A DNA stretch of 64,000 nucleotides from Echinococcus granulosus (GCF_000524195.1 NW_020170513.1:119302-183301); one strand, 5' to 3'; positions 1 through 12,892 are shown, counted from the stretch's first letter. Notes: generated by a model from the sequence alone, not told the origin. Program-made: numbers and translations.

Positions 1-674
1 TTGCTCGATTTTTTGTGCTATTTATTGTCACACCTTCCCATTACTCTGGATAAAAAGCCCCCAAATAGGCTGCTTGACTGGTACACAAAAGGTAATCTCC
101 GTCAGGTCTTGTACGCAGTCCTATACTATACCTCATAAAGACCGACGTAAGCAGTAGAACGTCTGCAGGTCAGATCCAGAGCAATAAAAGAATGCGCGTT
201 TCTGATTGGTCAGTTATTTGGTGTCAAATTGTCAAATACAGGCTGTCCTAACAAGTTTTCCTACTTTTTTACCGAAAAGAGTTTATGGAGCCTTAGTCTT
301 AGGTGTGTTCTACTTGCCCACGCTGTAGCGCCTAGATGCCCTCGAAGACTTTAAACGGTGTGGCATTCCATGTAGGCAGAGGAGAAATGACAGGCCCAAA
401 GTTTGCTAAAAGATTAAAAAGCCAGCGTACTTAAAATGCAAAGTGAAAACAAAAACAACTACCCGTTTTGCACTGTTAGTTGGATGTAAAAAAAGATTTA
501 TCTCTTATGCGACATTTCATACCTAAAGCAGGCTTGCCACTCTGAAGGCCTGAATGAAGAAAATACCGGGTTAAAAACAATCAAAAAAGTTTTTGCTTCA
601 CAAATAAAGTAAGCTGATCCTACAATTTCTCTGTAGGATTAACAAATCAATGCAAATGAGCTTCTTTTTCACAG
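1..674. other. left-edge DNA without a recognised gene
   Basis: I see no convincing coding region here. The last 20 bases before 675 form a pyrimidine-rich stretch ending in AG, which could be a splice acceptor for the open frame that follows. Confidence 0.4.
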
Positions 675-902
675 GTGAGCATCTCCATCGGGTCTCCCAC
701 GGGAGAGGGAACGCAGTGTCGATTTCATATTAACCGACGTCACCTCAAAGTGTGTTTGAACGATTGGGATTTCATCCATGCCGACTCATCAAAACATCAA
801 CTACATCGGGTGGACTCAGACAGCAGGCACACCCACACACACACAGACGTCGCCTCGCATCGCACCATCGTAGAGAAGTGCGTCTCCTTAAGACAGGCTT
901 GA
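675..902 (+). CDS. candidate terminal exon, unknown protein
   Basis: An open frame of 75 codons plus a TGA stop begins directly after a good acceptor (pyrimidines then CACAG at 670-674). The predicted peptide starts VSISIGSPTGEGTQC and is hydrophilic, with a His/Thr run (HTHTHT) that comes from the start of a CA-rich stretch. It is followed by a (TG)n tract. I do not recognise a family and found no upstream exon, so it could be a chance frame. The same AG|GTGAGC could also be read as a splice donor. Confidence 0.22.
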   Translation: MSISIGSPTGEGTQCRFHINRRHLKVCLNDWDFIHADSSKHQLHRVDSDSRHTHTHTDVASHRTIVEKCVSLRQA

Positions 903-919
903 CAAATTACACCTTATAC

Positions 920-957
<38 letters not shown>
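920..957. repeat. (TG)n microsatellite
   Basis: A nearly pure run of TG dinucleotides, about 15 uninterrupted units followed by TATGTGTG. Open frames across it (poly Cys-Val) are artefacts. Confidence 0.95.
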
Positions 958-959
<2 letters not shown>

Positions 960-3900
960 ATGAGATGACCTTGGAGGTTTTTTGGAGTGCTCAAATCGAG
1001 TCACCTCTAATACGCAGTATCACTTCATCTACACAGCTTTGTATGTCAACACTATTCTTATCCCTGCCTTAGGATTTTGTTACACCTTAGTGAAGTAAAA
1101 TGGGCGTTCGAGTCAAGCCGGGACCCTTAATTTTATTTGAATTGGAAGAAGCCACTTTTATGGAGAGAGATTGGCTTTCCCCTATTCGATATACTTCACC
1201 GATTTTGACCCACTTTGATCTCTTTTGTGGTTGTCCTGACTCCGGCATGAAATGATGCACCCATCGAACTTCAGAAGCCTCTAGCGTCATTCATCACGAC
1301 TTTCCTCTAACTTAGTGTACCACTTAGCCCTTCGGTGATGGTCAAAGGCGATCAGAGGTCGTGATACTCAATACTCGTGTTAGATTGTACCCACGGTTAC
1401 CATCTCTTGTGCAATGTTAAAACCGGTTCATCCCCAGGCATGATGGTCCATCCTAAAATGCCTTACCACAGATGAGCAGCGCAGCTGATATCCACAGTTG
1501 TTGTTTCACCGCATTGTGCATCGCTGTTCAATGCCTCTTGCACACACTACTACGATTACCTGCCATTACAATAAGTGTTGTTTGGACTTGCATATGACAG
1601 GCAAACCGATTATTAGACCCATGACGAGCCTGTATGGTGCCACGACAGTGGCACGCCTTGTCATTGCATAACTGCAAAACAACAAGTCTTGTTTTTTGCT
1701 TAAACGCAGTCAGTGCCTCGTTTTGGCTTGTGCTTTTAGCTACAGGCGCTCTGTGGTGCTCTTGGGGCCACTGGCCCCTCAACTATGCTTAGATGACCAC
1801 TAGGGCCTTCTGTAGGCTGCAGGGCAGCAGCGGCCAATACGCTGTTGATATCTTTAGCCGAAACCGGTCAAACGAAACAACAATTTAGATTTTCGGGGCT
1901 CGGCAACAAGGCATAAGACCCGCGGTCCCCAAAACCTTTCTGTATCGCCGAGAGCCGAGAACAGACCCGCCAGACGGCCTAACAGTTCACCATGGCAGTA
2001 AATTCAAAGACTGGATAAATGACGCTTGGCACAGGACATTTTTGCTGAAAAAGAAAATCTTTTAGTAGTAGAGGATCTTCACCGAGGGATTCTCCACAAT
2101 CCACTCCGTAAGCAGGATATGAGGGGTGAATACGATTGTAATCTACCAGATGCGTGACTACTTGTGAGGAATTGCAGGGACTCCATTCCTCCTTCTTGAT
2201 CCTCCATCTACTTACCATATGGCTGAAGTGGAAAAGCGACCCTTAGGAGTGTCACCGTCGACCTCCGAAAAAGAACAGCGGCTCTGTAGCAGAATGCTAC
2301 TTGTTTTGATTGTATACCCAATTACGCGGGTCTGCGTAAGCTTCCCCTATGCCAAGAGTCTTCTACCCCTTCGACTTAATGATGACACAATTACTACCTT
2401 CATGCCTAAAACGCCTTGGTAAGCACGACCAAATGGTGAACTTAGCGACAGTTATAACGTCCAAGTCTTCATTCAAAACGCAAAATCCACTCATGATTGC
2501 ACAAGGCGTTTCAGTTGTTTTAATTCATTGAACAAAGCGGTGTGATTTCCTGCGTACCTCATGGCAATGGCCCATTTGTTTAAATGTTTAATTGTGTTTA
2601 AATTGTGTAAACACACCCGCAAAAAAAAGGGATACACACTGATCTCTTTCGAGTTTTAACCCCATTTAGAACTATGTGTAGATGCAACAATGAAGAAGTA
2701 TTTCACCATATTTATAGCATGGCGTTTGGAGAGGTTGGGGCTTGCTGTAGCTTAACTTATCATTAGATAAGATAACATTTGCTTAGTCTCAGTGACTAAT
2801 ACCTAAACTATTGATGTTGGACTGCAATCTTGATGACAAAGAATTGGGTGTGGCCACCGGCTTAAATATTGTTAAATTAAGATGTCAACAACTCGGAGAT
2901 GTTTGTGCAAAAGTAAAGTCCTCCAATGTTAAACTACATGCCAAATAATTTTCAAGGCTTACCTAGGGGAAAACTTACACCTTCAGGCGAGAATGGCGTT
3001 AATACTGCCGCTCTCTCAGTCTTACACCCCAGAGACGGTGGGAAAGTGGGGCTATTTAAAAAAACATCGCTTGCCTTTAGAAAAAAGGGCTATGTAACAG
3101 GGGCGTTCACAACAGTTGTGTATCACATTGAGAAGGGATGTTAGACCATAGATAGTTGTGGTGATTAATTCAGCAGATAAAATATATCAGACTTTTTACT
3201 GTGGATTAAATAAGCCACCTTTGGCCGTAGTATTTTCTTGTAACCACCCTATACGTAGCTACTGGACATCACTTTTTTTACAGTGTTGATAATTGTTCAT
3301 TATTTCCTGTAGTGCGAGTAAACAATTTGTGACAAGAACGGAAGCAGTATTTTAAGTTCCGTTCTAGTAAGCGTTTTTAGTTGGTAAAAAAGTCAAAAAA
3401 CTGCTGAGTTTATTGCGCCAAAATGCAATAAGATTAATGCGTAAAACAGGTAATTTCATTAATTTGTTGCGAAAGAATATTTTGACCAGAAAACTGTTTA
3501 CTGACATAAACCCGGAACTTTTAATAAGTGCGCAGAAATCGTACAAATTCAAGCAAATTCGCATTGACCTCACCTTGTAAATCAGTCTTATTTATTGTTT
3601 TAATCGGCAGATAGCTTCTGTGGATTACAAAACTGCATGTGTACCTATTCTAGCTTGCCGATTCTTTACTGCAAGATTCGTTTGTGGTGCCTGCGTCTGG
3701 GTATTTTCCATAAGTGTTCACGAAAAATCTCTTAAAATGCATCTCTTTGAAGTTATTTTATCAAATCACTGCATACGAATTCGAGTAAATATTTCCGTAA
3801 AGAAATAATGCCGCAGGGTCTTTGAGATTGCACCATCGTACTTCTAGCCTTGCAAATGTCATGCGTAGTGGCGCTCGGGATCTCCCCATTGTCGTTGTAC

Positions 3901-5092
3901 TGTATATGCGTTGCTGTGTAGAACTTGGTCATAAATGTGCAGGGGAGTTGATGGTCTGTAAACAGAGATGCACATAAGTGCCAAGCTGACGCCTTCCCGT
4001 TGCTGACGCAAACATTGCGTTCTCATTCCGAGGTGGCGTCTCTGACGCATTTCGCTCCTTTTCTTCCGCTGAACGAATCTTTTTTTGTGGAAAAGGTGAT
4101 CCAGCAACACTCTACTCAATCGTCATTTCTAGGACGCTAAATCTTGGTCGATCTGCTGGCAACTGCCACATTACGTTCTTGAGGAGAAACGATTGGTGCA
4201 CCCTGGTGGCGATAGTAAAGGGAGCATAAGTTTTAAATGAGACACTCATATGTCCATTTTTGTGAGCTACTTTAACTTTTTTGTTGCCCTAGTTGCTGCC
4301 GAAGCACTCGACAGTCGTCATTTTGGCAGTACTGCTAGGGTGGAACTATTGCTTCACTTACTGATAGAAGGACAAAAGAAAAGTCACATGCATACGATGC
4401 CTACGACACACTTTTCTACACAATAGCTGGCTTATAAGAGTGGACTACTTATTGGTGGGATTGATCCACCCGTTTTTATGACCATCCTTGCGCCGTAACG
4501 GCAACTGGCATGCGGACCAGCAAGAGCAGCCAAAGCGTCAGACATAAATAATCATGTGACACGACCGGTATCTGTTTTTTTTTTCGCCTATCATTTCTGT
4601 TTTCCAGAAAATATAAAGTGTATGTGAGAGTTAGTAACATTAAAACTCCTTTAATAACATCTTGGTAATTGCAATCGCCTTAGAGGTGAATCTACCACCA
4701 AAACAACCCACACAAATGTTTCAGCGTTACAGGGTAATACCGTCGCCAAAATTAGCGAGCCAAACAATTTTACCTGCTGTCACCACTCGAAAACCAAAAA
4801 CTTTATTATTTTGAGACTGAAACACAAGCCTACATCTGTCGTAATGTTTTTGCTCAGCCAATCTCTTTGTGACACCGTTTAGTGCAACCAGTAGCTGTTA
4901 ACAACTGATAGTGAAAAAGTTACACTCATTTGCGTCATATAATCTCGAGTAGAAGCATAGAGACCTTATATATGGCTAACAATGATAGCAAAAACGTTAT
5001 CTACGAGCCTGTGGGAAGGAAAATCAGGTGGATAGTTTGGTGCTTCGAGAAGCAGATCAGTAGATCCATAAAATTAATGGGTATGTGCTAGA
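958..5092. other. intergenic DNA, nothing recognised
   Basis: The open frames here are short (60-90 codons) on both strands and overlap one another. None shows a recognisable domain or a convincing pair of splice signals. The minus-strand frame at 3859-4119 (basic, starting MSRVLLDHLF) is the most protein-like. It could be a decayed mobile element, but no motif supports that. Confidence 0.4.
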
Positions 5093-5220
5093 ATGGGTGG
5101 ACGGATGGATGGATGGATGGATACAGGATAGATGCATGGATACAGGATTGATGGATGGATATAGGATGGGTGGATGGATGGATGGAAGGATGGAGACAAG
5201 ATGGATGGATGGATAGATAC
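5093..5220. repeat. imperfect (TGGA)n tetranucleotide array
   Basis: The repeat unit is GGAT/TGGA with interspersed variants such as GGATACAGGAT. The antisense frame spelling repeated IHPS is a product of the array and not a gene. Confidence 0.93.
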
Positions 5221-8213
5221 TTGTTAAATGTACCCGGGATGGATGATTACAGGGATTTCTTGGAGGAAGAAGAGCTTTATTGCTAGTGTCTGACTCCGTA
5301 ATGGTTACTGAATGCAATCCTGTTGATGTTTTATCCTTTACGGTTCATTACCCTCTAACTCAGATTCCGATGGCTAGGTGTGGTGTCAAACCGCCGGATC
5401 TAACGACGGGAGCAACAATATCAACTTTTGCTGTTGTGGTCACACCTTTCAGGCGTCGCTACCGATCAAATACAAAATGAACATATAGTTGTCGCATACT
5501 ACTTACTAAGTAATAAGTCAGACAAATAACAAGGCAGTAGGGGTGTGGAATTAGTTCCTTTAATTATTCCTTACCTTGTCAAGCGCTTGCCAACACCACT
5601 CACACCCAACGAGCAATCTCACCTATTCCATCTCGCACTCGATAGGTCATAATGATCCGAACAACCATTTTCTTCCATTTTACATAAAACTACATCCTTA
5701 TCTCCACCCCTAATCTCACCCCAAGAATTACCGTTTGAGGAATCAAAAAAGTATTTTGACAGAACCCCTAATTAATCCAAAATTTTGGCTTATTTAAGAT
5801 CCCAAATTAGTGGAATCAGCATAACTATTTAAAGGTTATCCAATCACCTCTCCTGTTGAACTACTTCAAGTCGCTCTCTCACACACATGCACACACGGCT
5901 GTAAGGTTTAATCATCTTCAAAGTCTGGAAAAAGTGACGCATATTTAAGTATTTTTTGCATGAATTTGTATCACACCTATTAGCCACGACAAGGCGTTGC
6001 ACAATTGCTATGACCTACTAATACCACGGATGGGTGTCTAGACATCTCCACAACCGTGATGAAGGCAAAAATACCGAATTTTGCAATCATTTATTGCTCT
6101 GCTTGTCTAAAACTTCTACAAGCCCCAGTGGCTGCCCTGGCTATTGGATTTGTAGAAGGAAATCCCATCACTACCACCACCTCAGGGCAAGAGCATTCCA
6201 CAGTAGGTAATTTGACACAATCGAGTTGCACACAGTTGCCAGGGGGGAATTGAGGCGTCACGGTGTCGTCTTTATCCATTTCCGTGAGTCAGTGCCGAGG
6301 TTACTTGTTGCTGTGGCACATAATTAGTTGGCACACGCGTTGACGATTGGGGGAGTTGGGCTTCTCGGAGTGGAATAAAACACCTTCAACTCACAAGACC
6401 TCAAGCTACCTCCTCTTGTGCGCACAATTCTCCACCGCCTTAATTACAGGGTGACAACTCGCGCGCTAAATGTCAAGAGTGGTCCCCCTGTCAGGCGGAA
6501 GTAGGCACACTACATCGCTCAGACACGATCAATCATTACAAATTTAGGAGAATTACCGATCAAAAAGTAGTCCATAACTGGAATTTTGCTCAGTAAACAG
6601 TTAATTTTTCTTATTACTGAAAGATGATTCAAAAACGTGACAAGAGATTGACTCGTTTGTCTCCCAAATGACAAATCATTTAATTGACCAATCATCTGTT
6701 AGGCGGACCCTGTTCCCTTCCCGCCCCCACCCGTTCCTCTTTCTCCCCTTAAATCACCCGTCCCTAAATAGGGGTCCTATAAACGACCGAAGCGATGTGT
6801 TTGAAATGAGGAAAAAGTCTAATGTAGCAAGGCTCAAGGCCAAAACCAAGCAGCTGATACGCGCGATCCGTACCAAATTCCATTGGAGAATGCCGATGGG
6901 CTGTAATAGGGATGTGAGGACAAGTTGATGCGTTATTCAATTGTCCGATAGTATGGCCCCTGTCCACGCTTACACTGGTCAAGGGTGTCATTCACCAAAC
7001 ATCAGCTCCCAAACAGGATAACTCAGCTGCTTGTGTGGCGGTCATGGATGGGGGGGCTGGCCTCCAGTGGGTTAACAGGTCACGCATCGTGCTACTTCAG
7101 GTACCCCTTTCGCAGTACCTACGTGCTTAAATAAAGTGATCTGGTTCGTCTATTTTTGGCAGTGGTTCACTTTTATTTGAGGAGTAGGGGAATACCATTT
7201 GCCGATTGGATGCGGCTGTACCACCAGAACCCCCTCCGGACACCTTGGCAGCTAGTTAGCAATAAAGGAATCCCCGCGGCATGACCGCGGAGGTTAAAAG
7301 GCCCAGTTATGACAAACGAACGGTTGCTTACTAGTGCTTCGTCAGAATTCGCCTTAAGAACGTTGTAAGGTGCACGTTTTGACAGCAGAGATTAGATGAA
7401 TGGGTAATCCAACCACTGGAAGAAAAAGACACAACTAAACGAATTCAATTGGTCATGCCACAGCAAATGAAGGACGTACCTTTTGATTGCAAACACAATT
7501 AAACGAGGCGCTTCAGCCTCTTGCGCCATTTGACCCTCCTGATGGTGGGGTGGGGCATCAGTCACGCAACCTCTGCTACCGATTTCGCGGCCCTTCCACA
7601 TAGTTACAACAGAGCTGTTTGCAGATGTGTATGGGTTCATTGGAACTATTCCAGCTCCTCACATTTGCCTGACTTGTTCCAACATGTTCAGGGTGGCATC
7701 AAAGGCAAGCCTTTTTGCCACCAAGTTACGTATAGTTTGAGGTGGAAGGAGGCATCCACTTCCTTCCGGTGAGTTTCTTCTCAGTCCAGCCACTACCACC
7801 TTGGTCGCGGGTCTGGTCTGGCTCCCATGAGGCATGCAGTTCATTTTCAGAGTTAAAACTGGGATTATCTTCCAGCACTGGAGCATCACTTGCTTCCAGT
7901 TTGGATCGACTGATTAATGTTGTGGTGGTTTATCCACTTCTCTTCATCCTTTCGACTCATTTTAGGGTAGGAAAAGCAACCGGATTCTATCATATCACGC
8001 ATTTGACTACTTTTTTCACCTTTGGACTTAGAAATTTCGACACTTGTAATGTCAGCAGAAGAGAAGAGTTGTTGATAGTGTAAAATCATTTAATTTATTC
8101 ACGCTGTCGACATGGAGAAGGAATCGGCGCTACTGGCACAGCTCCGAGGCTAGATCACTTACCAAAGCTGGGAGTTAAACAAACAGTCTTCGACGCTCCT
8201 CTTTGTAGTAGTT
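5221..8213. other. intergenic DNA, nothing recognised
   Basis: No recognisable gene. At 7520-7890 both strands have overlapping open frames. On the plus strand, 7738-7770 reads FEVEGGIHFLP between a TATAG acceptor-like site and a consensus GTGAGT donor. This is too short to call alone. Confidence 0.35.
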
Positions 8214-8404
8214 CTGAGTCAGCCATTACAACGTAATCGGTGCTAAGAATAACAACCACGAATCAGCTGCGTCAGTCATAAAATTTACATGAAACTGAGG
8301 AGATACTTCACCACAACGTCACCGAGCCCTCTTGGCAATCCAACTGTTTCTAGAGTTTTGTTTTGCACTAGAACTGGATTCGGGCACGCGAAACTTTGCT
8401 GACC
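8214..8404. repeat. dispersed repeat, copy 1
   Basis: This stretch aligns in the same orientation with 53183-53362. Shared blocks include CTGAGGAGATA, CAACGTCACCG and GTCAGCCA, with substitutions and small indels between them. The copies are clearly related but diverged. The mechanism (SINE-like, MITE-like or a fragment of a longer element) cannot be judged: I see no target-site duplication or terminal repeat. Confidence 0.7.
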
Positions 8405-9942
8405 ATCAGGTATCGCCATCGCTAGTCGCTATAACACTTCCCTAGGAGGAAAGTCAATTGATAAAGGACGGGGTTTGCAATAGTTCTCTGGTGGGTAAGG
8501 TCTTGTGTCAATTCCTCCTTGCCGCCTAATTCTTACTTCAGTGCTGCTTAGTCAGATCAGTTCAGGTTCTATCCAGCTGGTATGGAGGTGGAAGAGGTGT
8601 TGCGTATTCACGTAGTCGGCATCTTCTTTCAAATGTTTCACGGCTGGTGTCACTTTAGACGTTGCTACCTCTTCTGTAGACCACGAGACAAGGAGAGCTG
8701 CCAAAGGCGGACTACCTTACAGATGTTGTATTGTTCCATTACGGCTGTAAATTCTCCTCCCAAGGCGAAGAGGGCTAGGGAGCTGAGCCTATGCCACGCA
8801 GACTCGCAGACATTAAGGTGCCCCCATATATCAAACATTTAGCAAAACATCCCATCAAATCGCCACAAAGACAACAGGCGCCTACACTGTTACTCGCTAA
8901 AAGGATTATCAAAGTGCTAAATTTCCCAGGGTATGAGCATTCTGAGGGAATTTTATTGTCATTCAGCTCAACCAATCTGGCTGCGACACGTGACGAGTTA
9001 ATGGAACAACAAAATCCCACTGATCGACTGATAGGCGATACATGCCATACACACACGCCTGTCTGGCAGTTCAGACAGGTGGGCTCAGCCTCTGAGCCAT
9101 GACAGTAGCCCCTCAGACGAGGTAGTATACCTTCCCTCGTCGTCAGGGCAGTCTCGGGTCCCTGAAAATATGAATTTGACAAGACGGATATTATTGTTAT
9201 ACATGACTATTTGAAACCACCTCTTGGTGGAAGGTGAGAGGCAAAGTGGAACCGAATGGGTGATCCCCTGGTGGAAATAGACTCCGATTCCACACCAACC
9301 TCAGTCTGATTCCTCATTCCGTCAATACGTAGTGTCGATGGCTAAACACTCTTCCCAATCCAGATGCCTGAGACCGATGATAGAAGGGAAATAGTGCTAC
9401 TCCCTTTTTTGGAGTAAACGCCAAATTTTTTGCATCTACAACTTTGTTTTTCCACACGTATCCTTTTGCAGTTAGAATAGGCTATAGAGCCTTTTGGGAA
9501 GTGTTTATCGAAGGAGGAGGGAGGAAGAAAACACTTGAGTGACCTGTTCAAAACACTTCGCCAGACAAATGTGCCACCTCTTTTCTGCCCATCTAGATGA
9601 AAAATTTGAGGTGAAGTGGATGTGAAAAGGACCAAGTGCGGTGAACACGATTAAATTAAAATTTGTCTTTACGATCTTATCAGCATAAAGTGCAGTCATA
9701 CCACGAACACTCGTCTCTCTGGCTTCCCCATGCTTCATTTCTCAAGCATTCAGCTCCTGATTAGAGCAAGTGAGAGGAAGGTTATCGCTCACTTAAATGA
9801 GCAAAACCTGTTGTTGAGGCAGAGACTCTCCCCGCGACACAGAGATTGGCAGACGGTAGCGCTTCTTCACTTCGCTCCACTGCCTCAAGCCATAGCAATC
9901 CACCAGTGTTACTTGCAGCGTGGACAGATGGGCAGTAGAAGG
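8405..9942. other. intergenic DNA with overlapping open frames
   Basis: A minus-strand frame of 135 codons (8775-9182) and a plus-strand frame of 103 codons (8791-9102) overlap. The minus frame has a CLNCQ motif and many Cys. No domain could be assigned to either, and they may be chance frames or a decayed element. Confidence 0.3.
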
Positions 9943-10165
9943 CTCCTCCTCCTCCTCCTCCTNNNNNNNNNNNNNNNNNNNNNNNNNNNNNNNNNNNNNN
10001 NNNNNNNNNNNNNNNNNNNNNNNNNNNNNNNNNNNNNNNNNNNNNNNNNNNNNNNNNNNNNNCCTCCTTCCTCCTCCTCCGTTCCTCCTCCTCCTCCTCC
10101 TCCTCCTCCTCCTCCTCCTCCTCCTCCTCCTCCTCCTCCTCCTCCTCCTCCTCCTCCTCCTCCTC
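9943..10165. repeat. (TCC)n microsatellite containing a scaffold gap
   Basis: CTC/TCC trinucleotide runs flank a stretch of exactly 100 N at 9963-10062. The gap sits inside the repeat, so the array was probably too long for the assembler and its true length is unknown. Poly-Leu, poly-Pro and poly-Glu frames across it are artefacts. Confidence 0.95.
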
Positions 10166-10349
10166 TTTAATCTTCATTACATTTCAATCAGGTTATTTCA
10201 TCTCATATCGGAATGAGGGAACACGTAACGACCTGGTGGTCGTAAACCTCAATGTAGAGTTGACGTGGCATGGGTGTTGAGTGCCTGCAGCAAAGTAATG
10301 CCACCACGGGGAGGAACGATCATGCTTTCCTTTCCTACTTACTACTCAG

Positions 10350-11047
10350 CTGTGTCCTTACCTTCCATTGCCTTGACATGGCTTGCCTGGACAAAAGATG
10401 CACGTGACAGCATTCAAGGAGTAGTGAGTAGACGTAGAGTAACGACAAATCCTCTTATTCCTTTCTGGATTATCAACGTTTGATTAGGTTAACATTGTCG
10501 TTGAAGACAATGGTAGTGGCAAATGACATGCCTGTGTGACGGGTGGAGAAGTACTTTCAAACATCCACTTAATCGCTTGAGAGATGATATCTACCGAAAG
10601 GATCTCAAAAAATGCAAGAATCTAGCTATTCAAATGAAGAATTTTGCCTCCTTGTAGCTCCTTTTTAACACAAACTGTTGATGATATATCGGCCGAGCTG
10701 GTTGTACAAAACCTCATCGAACTCATTCATTGTGTCATGAACCGATGCACATTTGTTGACTTGTAGGAAAAATGAATCCTGTCGAGTTGCAAACAAACAG
10801 AATTGGGAGACAAGGCCTTCAGTATGGACGCGGACTGACCATTGAGGACATGGCGTATCTCTTTGGCTCTGTGTATATGACAATGGGATTGATTTTGACC
10901 TCATGGTAAGCAATAGCGCACTTAAAATCTCCCTGCTTGTGGTATTGACTAATCCGAGCGATTGGAAGGGAGCAAGAATTTGTAGATGCTTTCAGCGGTT
11001 TGTCATTTGGCCTGGAAAAAAAGGGGACCTCTAGAGGTTCTAAATGA
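10350..11047 (+). CDS. uncharacterised gene, three candidate exons
   Basis: Three plus-strand segments have splice signals and matching phases: 10350-10433 (very pyrimidine-rich acceptor; donor GTAGAG at 10434, or consensus GTGAGT at 10424), 10767-10905 (acceptor CTTGTAG, donor GTAAGC) and 10996-11047 (acceptor TTTCAG, stop TGA). The middle exon reads smoothly: it begins KMNPVELQTNRIG and ends with a hydrophobic stretch, GLTIEDMAYLFGSVYM then TMGLILTS, a possible membrane segment. Translation could start at ATG 10772, giving about 60 residues, or upstream. The protein is not recognised. The chain is inferred from signals only; the first exon's donor is the weakest point. Confidence 0.38.
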
Positions 11048-12392
11048 AGAGATATTTTTAGGGGTTGAGGACATCCCTAACACATTCGACCTGCTAAGGT
11101 GATAAGTTGGCGCGGATCTTATCCTGAAAGTTAAACAAGAGATGAAAGTCTATTCAAGTATCTTATCCGATGAAATGACCAGCATTGAAGACTGTTGTTC
11201 CCTCCCATCGAAAATCTGCTTTGGTGGGAATTCTTCACCAGAGCAGCCTCTCTTCCCCATCATTTTTTCCACTTATTTTTTAAAAATGTACTCACACGGC
11301 AATGGCTTGGAGATTGGTCAGCTATCATTAGGGGAATATACACGGAGAATAAGGCGGTATTTTTCTCTTCCCTTCACTCGCATTCTAAAGTGCGGATCAC
11401 CTCAAGGGGTAATTTTTGCAACAGGAGGAGTTCAGGTGTTGTATTATCTTATGAGAAGGCAAGGAGACCTTACTTCTTAGTGATTTACTTGCCACTACTT
11501 CTTGTAGAACGACCCTCGCGTTGCACTTCATTATCTGCATCAAGGAGAAGTGAACCGTTCCCACCGACCGAATTGTCTGCGGTTTGCCACACAAAACTCA
11601 CACACAGACACAGAGCAGAGATACTATTGTGATGATGAAGTGATGTGTCTCCCCGCATTAAGGGATGAGTATTGGTGAAGGTGTGGTAAGTGAAGGTATT
11701 CGACGACATCTGTCTTTGCTAAAAAGAACCCCAAAAGACGGCACAAAATCCACGTCTCATTACATTACATGTCGGTAATTAGTTGCACAAATGAAGAGGA
11801 CAGAAAAATCGACAGTTTTTTGGTCTTGTTGTCACTTGTAAGCGAGTGAATGTCAAGTGGGTGAGAATCACCTACACTGTAGAGTCTCGCATGTAAGCCT
11901 CCACCGTAGCTTCAATGCTCCCCCTTCTTCCATTATTCACATTTGAAACAGCTTTCAGCACACTTCCAAACTCTAAAATCGTCAGTTATTTGGTTCAGTG
12001 GCATCATGCATCATTTGCTCGAGACGAGGAGGAGGAGGAGGAGGAGGAGGGGAAGGAGGAGGAGGCGTATCTCCCAGTACTTGGTATATCATGCATCTCT
12101 AAGTGCTCTTCACCAGGATCAACCGAACGCAAGTTATTTATGGATGAGATTTTCTGATATCACGCAACTTTCACACCGGAAATTTCCGCAGTTATGAAAT
12201 CAAGTTCAATTAAACTCGCAAATTAAACAAACTGGACTCACCTCTATTTGGCTGACTCTACATTATACCTGCTTTCCACATGATACGAAAGCAGTGGGAA
12301 GAGCATTAGGTGCTTACTGCGTAAATATGTTGATGCATATCTCTATTTTATAACTCATACACACGAACAAACGCATGCATTACAACTTGCAG
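11048..12392. other. intergenic DNA or intron
   Basis: A plus-strand frame of 112 codons (11142-11480, peptide starting MKVYSSILSDEMTSIEDC) looks protein-like but has no clear splice context. A GGA-rich run at 12029-12066 gives poly-Glu or poly-Arg depending on frame. No gene is assigned. Confidence 0.35.
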
Positions 12393-12892
12393 GTACCCGT
12401 AAAGTGGATACAACTGTTCACGTAGGCACATCAAAGGTTGGCTTAAATTGCCTCCTTCCATCAGTACGGCACGCATTCTTGTGCCTGCTACCGCCATCCT
12501 ACCACTTGGAACCGGACGAAGGTGAGCTTGACTTGGCCCCTTTTCGAAACAATTGGAATTCGGCTCCATCAATACAGAAGCCACTTGTCAACTGTGACGT
12601 CTCCCATTTGAAGGGGGTGTGGTGGATAGCAGTAGGCTGTATCACCCAGAAATGTGCAAGGATGTTGCATCACTTCGAGGAAGTTCCTCCTTCCCTGGTA
12701 GTGAAGAATCGCCTTTTGAGGCGGAAAACTTACCGGAAGAAAGACGTAAGGATTCTATTTCATTTTCATCCCCCATTTTTCACTTTTCTGGCGTGGTCAG
12801 ATCAAAAATTGAAGAGACGGATCGGAAAAGATGGCCGGATGAAAGATAAGGCAGCTGGAACTGTGGTGGTCCCTTGCTGGGACAAAAAGTGA
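12393..12892 (+). CDS. uncharacterised gene, last three exons
   Basis: Three plus-strand exons join in phase: 12393-12521 (acceptor CTTGCAG, donor GAAG|GTGAGC), 12614-12745 (donor GAC|GTAAGG) and 12801-12892 (acceptor after a 45-base pyrimidine-rich tract ending GGTCAG, stop TGA at 12890-12892). The introns are 92 and 55 nt. The 117-residue C-terminal part starts TRKVDTTVHVG, passes through an acidic region (EESPFEAENLPEER) and ends in a basic tail (HQKLKRRIGKDGRMKDK). No family is recognised. The 5' exons would have to end in phase 1 and are not located. A single 162-codon frame also crosses all three exons, so an unspliced reading is the alternative. Neighbour: the convergent RNF11-like gene ends at 14861. 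Confidence 0.42.

Noticed and set aside
752..1072. Cys/Val-rich frame spanning the (TG)n tract
   Set aside because: CVCVCV repeats come from the microsatellite; no supporting signals.
5057..5317. Antisense frame rich in IHPS repeats, looking like a repetitive protein
   Set aside because: It is a direct translation of the (TGGA)n array; no start context or splice sites.
9730..10216. Poly-Pro, poly-Leu and poly-Glu open frames
   Set aside because: They run through the TCC microsatellite and the 100-N gap and have no independent coding support.
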